Positions 45,268 through 52,889 of a stretch of DNA of 64,000 nt are shown piece after piece (the first letter of the stretch is position 1; each line of letters begins with the position of its first letter). A model generated the notes under the pieces. The model searched no databases and had not been told where the DNA came from. It saw only the letters and a list, made by a program, of their open reading frames with translations. Origin of the DNA: Streptomyces sindenensis (GTDB lineage Bacteria; Actinomycetota; Actinomycetes; Streptomycetales; Streptomycetaceae). The position numbers and the translations under genes are program-made. The stretch is taken from the NCBI RefSeq assembly GCF_014649035.1, contig NZ_BMSG01000010.1, positions 1 through 64,000 of the forward strand, written 5' to 3'.

Positions 45268-45455
45268 GCCCTGTCACCTTCCCAAAAAGAATGACCCTTA
45301 TGTTATCCGGCCCGACCGCCACCGAGGCAAGTCCCGTTTGTTCCAGTTAAGTTGCTTATGCATACTCCTGGGTGCGGAAAAAATCAGGCGCGCGTTCCCC
45401 CTTGACCCAGCAAAACAAAAGAAACATTATTTTTGAGTCGGCGCAGGGGGTGCTC

Positions 45456-46457
45456 ATGGCGCTCCTCTGCGTAGTCATCCGTTGCGTAGTCATCCGTGAG
45501 CGAGCAACCGATCGTGGGGGGTCCACGTTGTCTGTTTCCGTACTCAGCCGTGACGTACAGCCGGTCCAGCAGTCTCCGGTGCACCAGTGGCAGGTGCACA
45601 AACTCCAGGGGGAGGAAGTACTGCTCAGGACGTGGACCGAGGAAGACTCCGGACGCTTCGTGATCACGGCGCGCTGGCCGAAGGGGCACGCGTTCTACCA
45701 GCCGTCGCAGGGCGCGTACGACCCGCTGCTGCTCGCGGAGACCGTGCGCCAGGCGGTGCCGCTGCTCTCCCACGCCGTGCACGGCGTCCCCCGGGAGCAC
45801 AAGCAGGCGTGGGAGTGCTTAGACTTCGCGGTCGAGCCGCTGGCGGCACTGGTCACCACCGCCGAGGACGAGGTGCGCCTGGTGGTGTCCTGCTCGGACG
45901 TGGTCCGGCGCGGCACCAGGTTCGCGGGCATGACGATGGACATCGACGTCCACCTCGGCAAGCGGCTCATGGGGATCGCGCACACCCGGTTCAACGACCA
46001 GCCCGCGGCCGTCTACCGGAGAATGCGCGGAAGCCACGCGGACATCGACGCAGCTCTGGCGAACCGCCTTCCGGCGGGTGTGCCGGTGGAGCCGCACCGG
46101 GTGGGCCGGAGCTCCCCGGCCGACGTGGTGCTCTCCCCGGCCCCGGGGGGCGAGAGACCCGGGCGGTGGCTGCTGCGGGTGGACACCGCCCACCCGGTGC
46201 TCTTCGACCACCCGGTCGACCACGCGCCCGGGATGCTCCTGCTGGAGGCCGCCCGGCAGGCGGCGTGTGCCGTCGGCGGCGCCACCGCGGCCGTCATCGG
46301 GATGCGGACGAACTTCGTCCGGTACGTCGAACTCGACGCCCCCGCCGTCGTCGTGGCCGGTTCCCCGGCCCCCGCGGGCACCGGCCGGCGCCGGATACCC
46401 GTCTCGGTCGAGCAGCACGGCGTCCAGGTCTTCACCTCCGAGGTGACCCTCGCCTGA
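45456..46457 (+). CDS. AfsA-type gamma-butyrolactone/butenolide synthase
   Basis: 333 residues from the ATG at 45456 (AGGGGG 5 bases upstream), or 309 from a TTG at 45528, which better fits AfsA's usual ~300. Two AfsA hotdog repeats are plain: RFVITARWPKGHAFYQPSQ then YDPLLLAETVRQAVPLLSH, and ADVVLSP then DTAHPVLFDHPVDHAPGMLLLEAARQA. AfsA joins a beta-ketoacyl carrier protein to dihydroxyacetone phosphate to start hormone synthesis. A 15-bp exact tandem duplication lies in the N-terminal coding part. Ends at a 20-bp hairpin. Confidence 0.9.
   Translation: MALLCVVIRCVVIRERATDRGGSTLSVSVLSRDVQPVQQSPVHQWQVHKLQGEEVLLRTWTEEDSGRFVITARWPKGHAFYQPSQGAYDPLLLAETVRQAVPLLSHAVHGVPREHKQAWECLDFAVEPLAALVTTAEDEVRLVVSCSDVVRRGTRFAGMTMDIDVHLGKRLMGIAHTRFNDQPAAVYRRMRGSHADIDAALANRLPAGVPVEPHRVGRSSPADVVLSPAPGGERPGRWLLRVDTAHPVLFDHPVDHAPGMLLLEAARQAACAVGGATAAVIGMRTNFVRYVELDAPAVVVAGSPAPAGTGRRRIPVSVEQHGVQVFTSEVTLA
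45468..45497. repeat. 15-bp exact tandem duplication in the afsA-like 5' region
   Basis: TGCGTAGTCATCCGT twice in a row, giving CVVIRCVVIR if translated from 45456. It preserves the frame. Confidence 0.9.
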
Positions 46458-46492
46458 TGCGGGCCCGCCCTCCGGGGCCCTCGACGTGACGC

Positions 46493-46538
46493 GGCGGGTG
46501 GCCCGTACCTCCTCGCTCGGAGGTACGGGCCACCCGCC
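46493..46538. terminator. Bidirectional terminator hairpin
   Basis: Perfect 20-bp stem (46493-46512 with 46519-46538) and a 6-base loop. It separates the afsA-like gene from the 3' end of the biosynthetic operon. Confidence 0.9.
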
Positions 46539-46543
46539 ACCGG

Positions 46544-47296
46544 TCAGGCCGGCTCCAGTTCCGCCTCCGGCATCGGGTGCGGCAGGTCCTCGTACATGAG
46601 GACGTCCACGTGCACCGACGCCGGAACGGCGAAGCTGGCCTCGTACCCGGGTGGGGCGATCAGCTGCCTCACCCGCCAGCCGAGCGGCTGGCCGGTGAGG
46701 TCGAGCCGGTTCATGACCGCCGCCATGCCCTGGCCGGTCGCCTTGGCCATGGCCTCCTTGCGGGTCCACAACCGGGCGAAGTCGCGGACCAGTTCGTCCG
46801 CCGGTCGGCCGCCCAGCCACTGCTGTTCCCTCGGGTGGAGGAAGGGCAGATAGCCCGCGACCGACTCCGGGGTCGGATGGCACTCGATGTCGATGCCGAT
46901 GGTGGCCTCGGCCACCGCGATGGCGACGTGGTCCCCGGCGTGCGACATCGAGAACTCCGGGGGTTCGCCGCCCCGGTCCGGATCACGGATGGCCGGCCTG
47001 CCGTGCGCCCCGCCGCAGCCGGGACACGGCTGCCGCAGGAAGGCGACGTTCCGGGGCGGGCAGCCGAGTGAGGAGCCGAGGACGCTGCGCAGTGCCCAGT
47101 GGGCGAAGGCGTAGGCCTCCTTGCCGGAGCGCTGCGGTATCGCGGCCAGCCGGCTTCGCTCCTTCTCGTCGAGCCAGCCGGGCGGGGACCCGTCGGGCGG
47201 CAGCCGCTGCCCGGCCGGGGCCCGGACGATCCAGACGCCCACCTGGTCGCGGACCTCCCCCGGGGGCGCGTCGGACCACTTGAGGTCGTGTGTCAT
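46544..47296 (-). CDS. 4'-phosphopantetheinyl transferase (Sfp type)
   Basis: 250 residues. Moves phosphopantetheine from CoA to a carrier-protein Ser. Sfp-type signatures: SMSHAGDHVAIAVA, IGIDIECH (magnesium-binding Asp and Glu) and FARLWTRKEAMAKATGQG (WxxKEAxxK). An unusual CPGCGGAHGRPAI segment fits the Sfp substructure seen in NRPS/PKS-associated enzymes. As the last gene of the operon starting with an adenylating enzyme and a carrier protein, it most likely activates the carrier at 50875-51135. Confidence 0.92.
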   Translation of the reverse strand: MTHDLKWSDAPPGEVRDQVGVWIVRAPAGQRLPPDGSPPGWLDEKERSRLAAIPQRSGKEAYAFAHWALRSVLGSSLGCPPRNVAFLRQPCPGCGGAHGRPAIRDPDRGGEPPEFSMSHAGDHVAIAVAEATIGIDIECHPTPESVAGYLPFLHPREQQWLGGRPADELVRDFARLWTRKEAMAKATGQGMAAVMNRLDLTGQPLGWRVRQLIAPPGYEASFAVPASVHVDVLMYEDLPHPMPEAELEPA

Positions 47297-47351
47297 GTCG
47301 ATACGGCTCCTGGTGCGGCGGGGGCCCGGCCGGCCCCCGCCACGGGTCGGA

Positions 47352-47594
47352 TCAGGCGGTTGCTGCGAGCAGCGGCCACGGGCCGGTCGTGGCGTACTGC
47401 TCCAGACCCTCGGCGGCGAGATAGCGCCGGAACCCCGGCACCTGCTCCGCCGGGCGCAGGGCCCCGCGGTACAGCACCAGGCCGTGCACACCGTTGTCGT
47501 CGTCGTGCCAGCACACCAGGGGCATGTGGTACTCGGGCGTGTCGCAGGTCTCCTGCACGGCGGCCTGGTAGCCGTACGCGGGCAGCAGGCTCAT
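47352..47594 (-). CDS. Small protein of the biosynthetic operon
   Basis: 80 residues, start MSLLPAYGYQAAVQETCDTP. It is rich in aromatic and acidic residues (MPLVCWHDDDNGVHGLVLYRG), without signal or membrane segments. I recognise no family. Its ATG overlaps the stop of the preceding racemase-like gene (ATGA), so it is translated as part of the operon. It could be a small cyclase, chaperone or subunit; this is not established. Confidence 0.65.
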   Translation of the reverse strand: MSLLPAYGYQAAVQETCDTPEYHMPLVCWHDDDNGVHGLVLYRGALRPAEQVPGFRRYLAAEGLEQYATTGPWPLLAATA

Positions 47595-48406
47595 CCGGTC
47601 ACGCTCCCGGGTTCCGGGCGGACGCCGAACAGGGCGCCGTAGTCGCTGATCCGCGCGGCCGCACCGGCACCGCCGGCGAGGTGCAGCGCGTGCCAGAAGA
47701 GCACCTGGTTGGCGGTCAGGACGGGGAAGCCGATCCGCTCCTCCAGGCCCGCGACGGTGCCCACGGCGCGGATGCCGTTGCCGGCGACCAGGACGGCCTG
47801 CGGCTTCTGCGGGGCGACGGTGGACTCGATCCACTGCACCAGGGCCTCCGGGGTGATCAGCTTCTGGTTGCTGGGGAGGCCGCAGGGGGCGTGGTGGACG
47901 ACGTCGAAGCCGCGCTCGCCGAAGTAGGAGGCGCCCAGGGCGGACAGTTCGTCGTCGAACCACGGCGGGTTGACCAGCGCGATCCGCTCGGCACCCAGGG
48001 CCCGGAAGCCGGCCGTGGCCGCGTGGGTGGTGCCGGTCAGCGGGATGCCCCGGGTCCGCTCGGCGAGCCGCTCGAAGAGCTTCTGCTCGCCGTCGGCGCC
48101 CAGGACGTAGGCGGAGCTGGTGAACCCCAGGGCGATGGAGTCCAGCGGGGAGGCCGCGAGCAGTTCGACCGCGTCGTCGATGAAGGGCGGGTCGATGAAG
48201 GCGCGCACCGGGTCGTGCGGGATCTTGGGGTCCATCTCACCGCCGGGCCGCATCGCCCCGAAGTGGACGCGGGAGCCGTGGATGTAGACATCGCGCGGGG
48301 CCATCGCCTGGAGTTCGGACTCCGGCCCGACGTCCGCGTGCGGAACGACGACACCGACGCGGGCGACGGCGCCCCAGCCGTCCTCTCGGGCCTGGAACTG
48401 CGTCAT
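47591..48406 (-). CDS. Asp/Glu-racemase-superfamily protein (maleate isomerase / arylmalonate decarboxylase-like)
   Basis: 271 residues. Two-domain fold suggested by VGVVVPHADVGPESE, LDSIALGFTSSAYVLG (first catalytic position, where Cys or Ser/Gly occurs in relatives), GTTHAATAGFRALGAERIALVNP, and VLVAGNGIRAVGTVAGLEERIG. Maleate isomerases have Cys in both halves. Here the first site reads TSSAY and the second GNGIR, so standard two-Cys chemistry is absent. A decarboxylase, isomerase or hydrolase role on a malonyl- or maleyl-type intermediate is possible but not deducible. Confidence 0.65.
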   Translation of the reverse strand: MTQFQAREDGWGAVARVGVVVPHADVGPESELQAMAPRDVYIHGSRVHFGAMRPGGEMDPKIPHDPVRAFIDPPFIDDAVELLAASPLDSIALGFTSSAYVLGADGEQKLFERLAERTRGIPLTGTTHAATAGFRALGAERIALVNPPWFDDELSALGASYFGERGFDVVHHAPCGLPSNQKLITPEALVQWIESTVAPQKPQAVLVAGNGIRAVGTVAGLEERIGFPVLTANQVLFWHALHLAGGAGAAARISDYGALFGVRPEPGSVTG

Positions 48407-48460
48407 GGGGTGTTTCTCCTCTTCTTCTGCCGTTCTTCTCTGCGGGTGAGGGGGGAGAGC

Positions 48461-49180
48461 TCAGTTCGCCTCGTCGGCCAGCGAACCGCCGCTGACCGTG
48501 CCGGTGCCGTCCGCGTCGAGGAACTTCGGGTGCTTGCGGCGCATGTTGTCCAGGACGAACGCGTACGGCACGTCGTCGAAGTCGCCGTGGTCGGTGAGGA
48601 ACTCCATGCTCTGCCGCCCCTGCGCGTCGAAGGGGTGGTAGAGGCTGTCCGAGCGGCCGTCGAACTCCAGCGGGGTCATGCCGTACAGCCGGCACAGGAG
48701 CTTGTTGAAGACCGGGGTCACCTGAAGCCAGCGGCCTTCGAGATACACGGTGGCCAGGCCGTGGAAGAAGACGTCGCCGCCGATGTAGGAGCGCAGCCGG
48801 TCGGAGGCGAGGTGGTTGCGGACGTCGCTGTAGTGCAGCCGGGCCGGGATGCCGACGGAGCGGCAGGCGGCGGCGTAGAGCACGGACTTGTGCAGGCAGA
48901 AGCCCTTGCCGCCGGTGATGATGCTGGACGCCTTCAGCCCCTCGGGCGAGAGGTCGGCGCCGTAGACCTCGTAGTGGATGCCGTCGCGCACCGCGTAGTA
49001 GAGGGCGACGGCGAGGTCGACCTGGCCGGCCTTCTCGCGGTCGATCCCGTCCAGGGCCTTGTCGACGAAGGCGCGTACGGTCTCGTGCTCGTGGTCGAGG
49101 AAGTCGGTGGCCGCGGTGAGGCGGTCGAGGTCCTCGGCGGTCAGGGGTGCGGAGACGGTGTCGGTCAGGGTGTCGGTCAT
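48461..49180 (-). CDS. Transglutaminase-like enzyme
   Basis: 239 residues with the papain-like transglutaminase core: Cys in GGKGFCLHKSVLYAAACRSVG, the following IPARLHYSDVRNHL strand, and His in GDVFFHGLATVYLEGRWLQVTP. In carrier-protein pathways such enzymes (for example AdmF in andrimid synthesis) form amide bonds from acyl-carrier thioesters. A similar acyl transfer from the carrier at 50875-51135 to an amine is a reasonable idea here. Spaced 15 bases from the acyl-CoA dehydrogenase gene before it. Confidence 0.75.
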   Translation of the reverse strand: MTDTLTDTVSAPLTAEDLDRLTAATDFLDHEHETVRAFVDKALDGIDREKAGQVDLAVALYYAVRDGIHYEVYGADLSPEGLKASSIITGGKGFCLHKSVLYAAACRSVGIPARLHYSDVRNHLASDRLRSYIGGDVFFHGLATVYLEGRWLQVTPVFNKLLCRLYGMTPLEFDGRSDSLYHPFDAQGRQSMEFLTDHGDFDDVPYAFVLDNMRRKHPKFLDADGTGTVSGGSLADEAN

Positions 49181-49195
49181 GGCGGATGCCTCTCG

Positions 49196-50326
49196 TCACA
49201 GGCCCATCAGGGCGGCGATGCAGTTGCGCTGGATCTCGTTGGTGCCGGAGTAGATGGAGCCGGAGGTGGCGTTGCGCAACTCGCGCTCGATGCCGGTGTC
49301 GGTCAGATAGCCGCGGGCGCCGAAGATCTGGATGGCGTGCCGGGCGGTGAGCTGGTTGGCCTCGCTGACCACGATCTTGGTGGCGGCCACGTCCAGCGAG
49401 GCGTCCGTGCCCTGCTCGACCTTGCGCCCGGTGTCGTACAGCCACTTCCGGGCCGTCTCCACCGCGATCCTCATGTCCGCGATCTTGTGGGAGACCGCCT
49501 GGTTCTTGCCGATGGCGCTGCCGAACTGCTGCCGGGTGGTGGCGTGTTCGAGGACGCGCCCCAGGCGGTGGGTCATCTCTCCGAGGTTGACGGCGAAGGA
49601 GAAGAGGACCTCCCGCTTCATCACGTAGTCCATGATCAGGAAGCCGGCCCCCTCGCTGCCCAGCCGGTTGGCGGCGGGCAGCCGGACGTTCTCCAGCGTG
49701 ACCTCGCTGATGGGTGAGGTGCGCAGCCCCATCGTCTCCAGCGGTTCGCCGATCTTCAGTCCGGGCGTGGAGCGCTCGGCGAGGAAGGTGCTCAGTCCGA
49801 AGGCGCCCGGCTTGCCGGTACGGACGTACAGCAGGAAGAGGTCGGCGACGGGGGCGTTGGTGATGAACATCTTGCCGCCGTCGATCACGTACTCGTCGCC
49901 CTCCCGGACCGCGGTGGTCCGGATGTTCATGACGTCGGAGCCGTGGCTCGGCTCGGTGATCGCGTGCGCGGTGATGGCCTCGCCGGAGGTGACCCGCGGC
50001 AGATAGCGCGAGCGCAGCTCCTCGGAGCCGAACGCCTGGAGCGGGATGCCGACGCTGACGATCTGGGTGGACGCCGAGAAGTTGAGACCGGCGTCCCGGC
50101 TGGTGTGGCCGAGGCCCTCCAGCGCGGACATGGTCTCGGTGAGCGTCCGGCCGGCGCCGCCGTACTCCGGGGCGAAGGGGAGGGTGAAGAGGCCCGACCT
50201 CTGGAGCGGCTTCCACTTCTCGCGGGGGAACTCGCCGGCCCGGTCCCAGCGGGCGACGTCGTCGTTCAGCTCGTCGCCGTACGGCGCTGTGACGCCGTAG
50301 GTGTCTGTGTCCTTCTCTGCTGCCAT
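49196..50326 (-). CDS. Acyl-CoA dehydrogenase family flavoenzyme
   Basis: 376 residues, FAD four-helix-bundle family: ITAHAITEPSHGSDV (substrate/FAD), FITNAPVADLFLLYVRT, RQQFGSAIGKNQAVSHKIADM, and FGARGYLTDTGIERELRNATSGSIYSGTNEIQRN. The C-terminal catalytic Glu of the IYEGT motif is Ser. E239 in the KREVLF helix lines up with the base used by isovaleryl-CoA-type enzymes, so activity is plausible. Next to an adenylating enzyme and a carrier protein it probably oxidises a carrier-bound aminoacyl group, as PltE/RedW or ZmaI-type enzymes do. Confidence 0.85.
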   Translation of the reverse strand: MAAEKDTDTYGVTAPYGDELNDDVARWDRAGEFPREKWKPLQRSGLFTLPFAPEYGGAGRTLTETMSALEGLGHTSRDAGLNFSASTQIVSVGIPLQAFGSEELRSRYLPRVTSGEAITAHAITEPSHGSDVMNIRTTAVREGDEYVIDGGKMFITNAPVADLFLLYVRTGKPGAFGLSTFLAERSTPGLKIGEPLETMGLRTSPISEVTLENVRLPAANRLGSEGAGFLIMDYVMKREVLFSFAVNLGEMTHRLGRVLEHATTRQQFGSAIGKNQAVSHKIADMRIAVETARKWLYDTGRKVEQGTDASLDVAATKIVVSEANQLTARHAIQIFGARGYLTDTGIERELRNATSGSIYSGTNEIQRNCIAALMGL

Positions 50327-50411
50327 GAGGGCTCTGCCTTGCCTTTCGCCGGTCGCGGGGTGAGCCGGGTGCGGGGCCGCGCCGTCGCGGCCCCGCACCC
50401 GGCGGCGGTGA

Positions 50412-50786
50412 TCAGTAGCGGGAGAAGCCGTCCTCGGAGAGCGAGTGCTTCTCGTCGCCCCGCAGCGCCGGGCTGAAGACGGAGACGAGGAGGAGGTCCT
50501 CGTCGTCGGAGGCGAGGAGGTGGTGGGCGTCGTGCTGGTCCAGGGCGTAGATGGTGCCGGTCTTGATCTTGTGGCGGACGCCTTCGGTGGTGACGACCTC
50601 GCCCGAGCCGCCTATGCAGTAGCAGGCCTCCAGGTGGCCGAGGTACTGAAGCCCGCTGGAGGTGCCCTTGCGGACCAGCGTCTCGCAGACGGTGAAGCCC
50701 ATACCGTCGGCCTCGGTGAGCAGGCGGTGGCTGGTGCCGCTGCCCCACTCGACCGCGGGGACGTCGGACAGAGAACGGACGATCAT
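50412..50786 (-). CDS. Ectoine-synthase-like cupin
   Basis: 124 residues. The whole length follows ectoine synthase EctC: MIVRSLSDVPAVEW start, GFTVCETLVRKGTSSGLQYLGHLEACYCIGG (iron-site Glu and His region, from residue ~30), IKTGTIYALDQHDAHHLL and VSVFSPALRG. EctC closes a cyclic amidine-type ring by loss of water. No ectA, ectB or ectD lies in the window, and the gene sits in a carrier-protein operon. I infer a cyclisation step in a secondary metabolite rather than osmolyte synthesis. Confidence 0.8.
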   Translation of the reverse strand: MIVRSLSDVPAVEWGSGTSHRLLTEADGMGFTVCETLVRKGTSSGLQYLGHLEACYCIGGSGEVVTTEGVRHKIKTGTIYALDQHDAHHLLASDDEDLLLVSVFSPALRGDEKHSLSEDGFSRY

Positions 50787-50874
50787 GGAATTACTCCTGT
50801 CATCGTTGTGTTCTGGACGTGCGCTGGTGTGCCTGGGCGTGGGGGGCGGGCGGTGCGGGGGTGGAGCTGTGGGG

Positions 50875-51135
50875 TCAGACGGAGGCCGGGGCGGCCTGCT
50901 CGACGAAGCGGCGGATGTCCGCGAGCGTGCGGTAGGCGGCCGGCTCCAGGGGGATGTCGTCGACGGGGATGCGGTAGGTCTCGGATATCCAGGAGATGAG
51001 GCGGACCAGACCGAGGCTGTTGACGACGGTGCTCTCGATGAGGTCGAAGTCGTCGGTCAGGTCCTCGGCGTCCTCGCCGGCGAGGAACTCGCTGACGATG
51101 TAGGCGCGGATCGGGTCGCTGGCGGTGGTGGTCAT
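50875..51135 (-). CDS. Free-standing acyl/peptidyl carrier protein
   Basis: 86 residues, four-helix acidic protein. The phosphopantetheine Ser lies in STVVNSLGLVRLI, where the usual DSL is NSL; Leu after Ser is kept. The helix-2 context and the C-terminal LADIRRFVEQ are typical. It overlaps the adenylating enzyme by 4 bases, arguing that this enzyme loads it. Substrate of the phosphopantetheinyl transferase at the other end of the operon. Confidence 0.85.
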   Translation of the reverse strand: MTTTASDPIRAYIVSEFLAGEDAEDLTDDFDLIESTVVNSLGLVRLISWISETYRIPVDDIPLEPAAYRTLADIRRFVEQAAPASV

Positions 51136-52649
51136 GCGATGTCTCCGTTCAGTCGGTTCTTCTTGATCGAGTTGCGGTCGGGCTTGCCGGTCGGGGTCTT
51201 CGGCAGCGGGGTGCCGGCGAGCCCGACCGAGCTGGGCACGGCGTGCCGCGGCAGGTGCTTCGCCGCGTACGCCCGCAGTCCCAGCGAGCTGAGGGAGGCC
51301 CCGTCCCGGCGCACCACTTCGGCGTGCAGCCGGTTGCCGGCCTCGGGGCAGGGCAGGGCGACGACACAGGCCTCGACGACGTCCGGATGGGCGCCGAGGA
51401 CGGTCTCGACCTCCAGGGTGTTGGTGCGCACGCCGCGCACCTTGACCTGGAAGTCGGTGCGTCCCTGGAGGAAGTAGCGGCCGTCGGCGTCGCGGTGGAC
51501 GAGGTCGCCGGTGCGGTAGAACATGGCGCCGCCGCCGCGTGGGTCGGGCATGAACGCGCGGGCGTTACGGGCCTGTTCGAGATAGCCGCAGGTCTGGAAG
51601 GGGGTGTGCACCAGCAGTTCACCGGTGCCGGGCCCCTGGAGGACCTCGCTGCCCTTCGGCCCGTCGATCAGCAGCACCGCGTCGGTGCCGTCGATCGGGG
51701 TGCCGATGGGCAGTGGATGGACGTACGCGTCGGGGTCGATGTCCTCGATGAAACTGTCGTTGGTCTCGGTGCAGCCGAAGACGTTGTGGAAGCGGGCGTC
51801 CGGGCAGGAGGCGAACGTGTCCCGCAGCCCCTGCTCGGAGACGGCCTCCCCGGTGAAGACGACCGTACGGACCGCCGGGTAGCGAGCCCCGTCCGCGGCC
51901 AGCAGCCGGTGGAGGAGGGGCACGCCCTGGACGAGGGTCACCCCGTGGGCGAGGGCCAGCTCCCGCAGGTAGCCGGCGTCCCCGCTGGCCCCGGCGTCGG
52001 CCAGCACGACCGTGCCGCCGGCCTCCAGGACCGTCCAGACGTCGAGGAGCGCCAGGTCGAAGTTGAGCGGTGAGAAGCTCAGCGCCCGGGTCGAGCCGTC
52101 GATCCCGAACTTCCCGGTGGCCCAGTCGGCGAACCGGTCGAAGGCATGGGTGCGGATCGGTACGAGCTTGGGTACGCCGGTGGATCCGGAGGTGGTGAGG
52201 GTCAGCAGCGACTCGGCGGGGTCGGGGACGCTGAAGCCGTCCGCCGCCGCGGGGTCCGTCTCCTCCCGCACCAGGCTCACGCCGCCGCCGGGGACCGCCG
52301 TGGCCGTCAGCGGGCCGTGGGCCTGGGCGGTGAGCGTGCCCAGGGCGGCGGCGCCCAGACCGGGGGAGGGGACCAGGGTGTTGATCTCCTGACGCCAGGC
52401 CGCCAGCAGCAGGGCGATGGTCTCCGGTGACTTGTGGGCCGGGACGCACAGGGCGCGGACGGATCCGAAGCCGGCGCCGTCCAGGTCGGCGGTGGCGCGG
52501 CGGGTCAGCCGCTCCAGCTCCGCGTAGGTGACGCGCTCGCCGGCGGCGACGAGCGCGGTGCTGTCGGGCTGTTCCTGCACATGTCTGCTGAAGGCCTGTA
52601 ACAGGCGAGGCGATGGCAACGGTCCCCCTCGGTGGATGGGCGATCTCAC
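51132..52649 (-). CDS. Amino-acid adenylating enzyme (AMP-binding, stand-alone)
   Basis: 505 residues from a GTG at 52649, or 495 from a TTG at 52619 that has a better AGGGGGA site. ANL superfamily motifs in order: LTTSGSTGVPKL (A3), NFDLALLDVW (A4; the Asp that binds an alpha-amino group in NRPS domains is present), FGCTETNDSF (A5), YRTGDLVHRDADGRYF (A7), QGRTDFQVKVRGVR (A8) and PKTPTGKPDRN (A10 Lys). It would activate an amino acid and load the adjacent carrier protein. First gene of the biosynthetic operon. Confidence 0.88.
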   Translation of the reverse strand: MRSPIHRGGPLPSPRLLQAFSRHVQEQPDSTALVAAGERVTYAELERLTRRATADLDGAGFGSVRALCVPAHKSPETIALLLAAWRQEINTLVPSPGLGAAALGTLTAQAHGPLTATAVPGGGVSLVREETDPAAADGFSVPDPAESLLTLTTSGSTGVPKLVPIRTHAFDRFADWATGKFGIDGSTRALSFSPLNFDLALLDVWTVLEAGGTVVLADAGASGDAGYLRELALAHGVTLVQGVPLLHRLLAADGARYPAVRTVVFTGEAVSEQGLRDTFASCPDARFHNVFGCTETNDSFIEDIDPDAYVHPLPIGTPIDGTDAVLLIDGPKGSEVLQGPGTGELLVHTPFQTCGYLEQARNARAFMPDPRGGGAMFYRTGDLVHRDADGRYFLQGRTDFQVKVRGVRTNTLEVETVLGAHPDVVEACVVALPCPEAGNRLHAEVVRRDGASLSSLGLRAYAAKHLPRHAVPSSVGLAGTPLPKTPTGKPDRNSIKKNRLNGDIA

Positions 52650-52745
52650 GGCGGGATCCGGCCGTGCGAGCGAGCCGCGCGGTCCGACTGCGAGATCCGG
52701 CTGCGAGGCCGCGAGATCTGGCTACGACAGAGAACCTACGGGTTT

Positions 52746-52769
52746 CTATTTGCATGGTCAAGCAAATAG
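52746..52769. promoter_or_regulatory. Operator upstream of the biosynthetic operon (TTGCATG site 4)
   Basis: CTATTTGC-N8-GCAAATAG, 8-bp perfect arms; the core 52750-52765 is TTGCATGGTCAAGCAA. About 100 bases before the adenylating-enzyme gene. Likely target of the MarR protein encoded at 52890-53333. Confidence 0.6.
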
Positions 52770-52833
52770 ATTGAGGGTTCGTGTGATCCGGGCCACAGTC
52801 TTGTCGGCTTCAGGGGAAGCCCGAACATGCAAA

Positions 52834-52877
52834 GACGGCGGGAGGCGGCCGGGTTGCCCCGGCCGCCTCCCGCCGTC
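52834..52877 (-). terminator. Terminator of the marR gene
   Basis: Perfect 20-bp stem (52834-52853 with 52858-52877) and a TTGC loop, directly after the marR stop on the minus strand. The operon downstream therefore needs its own promoter. Confidence 0.85.
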
Positions 52878-52889
52878 GTCGTGGTCGCG

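Noticed and set aside
45330..45345. A half-site CCGTTTGTT as an ARE operator of the receptor
   Set aside because: Only one arm is convincing; no palindromic partner at suitable spacing, so it is not listed as a feature.
48237..50216. A 659-codon minus-strand frame across three genes
   Set aside because: It crosses the acyl-CoA dehydrogenase, transglutaminase-like and racemase-like genes in a wrong frame and is Arg/His/Pro-rich.
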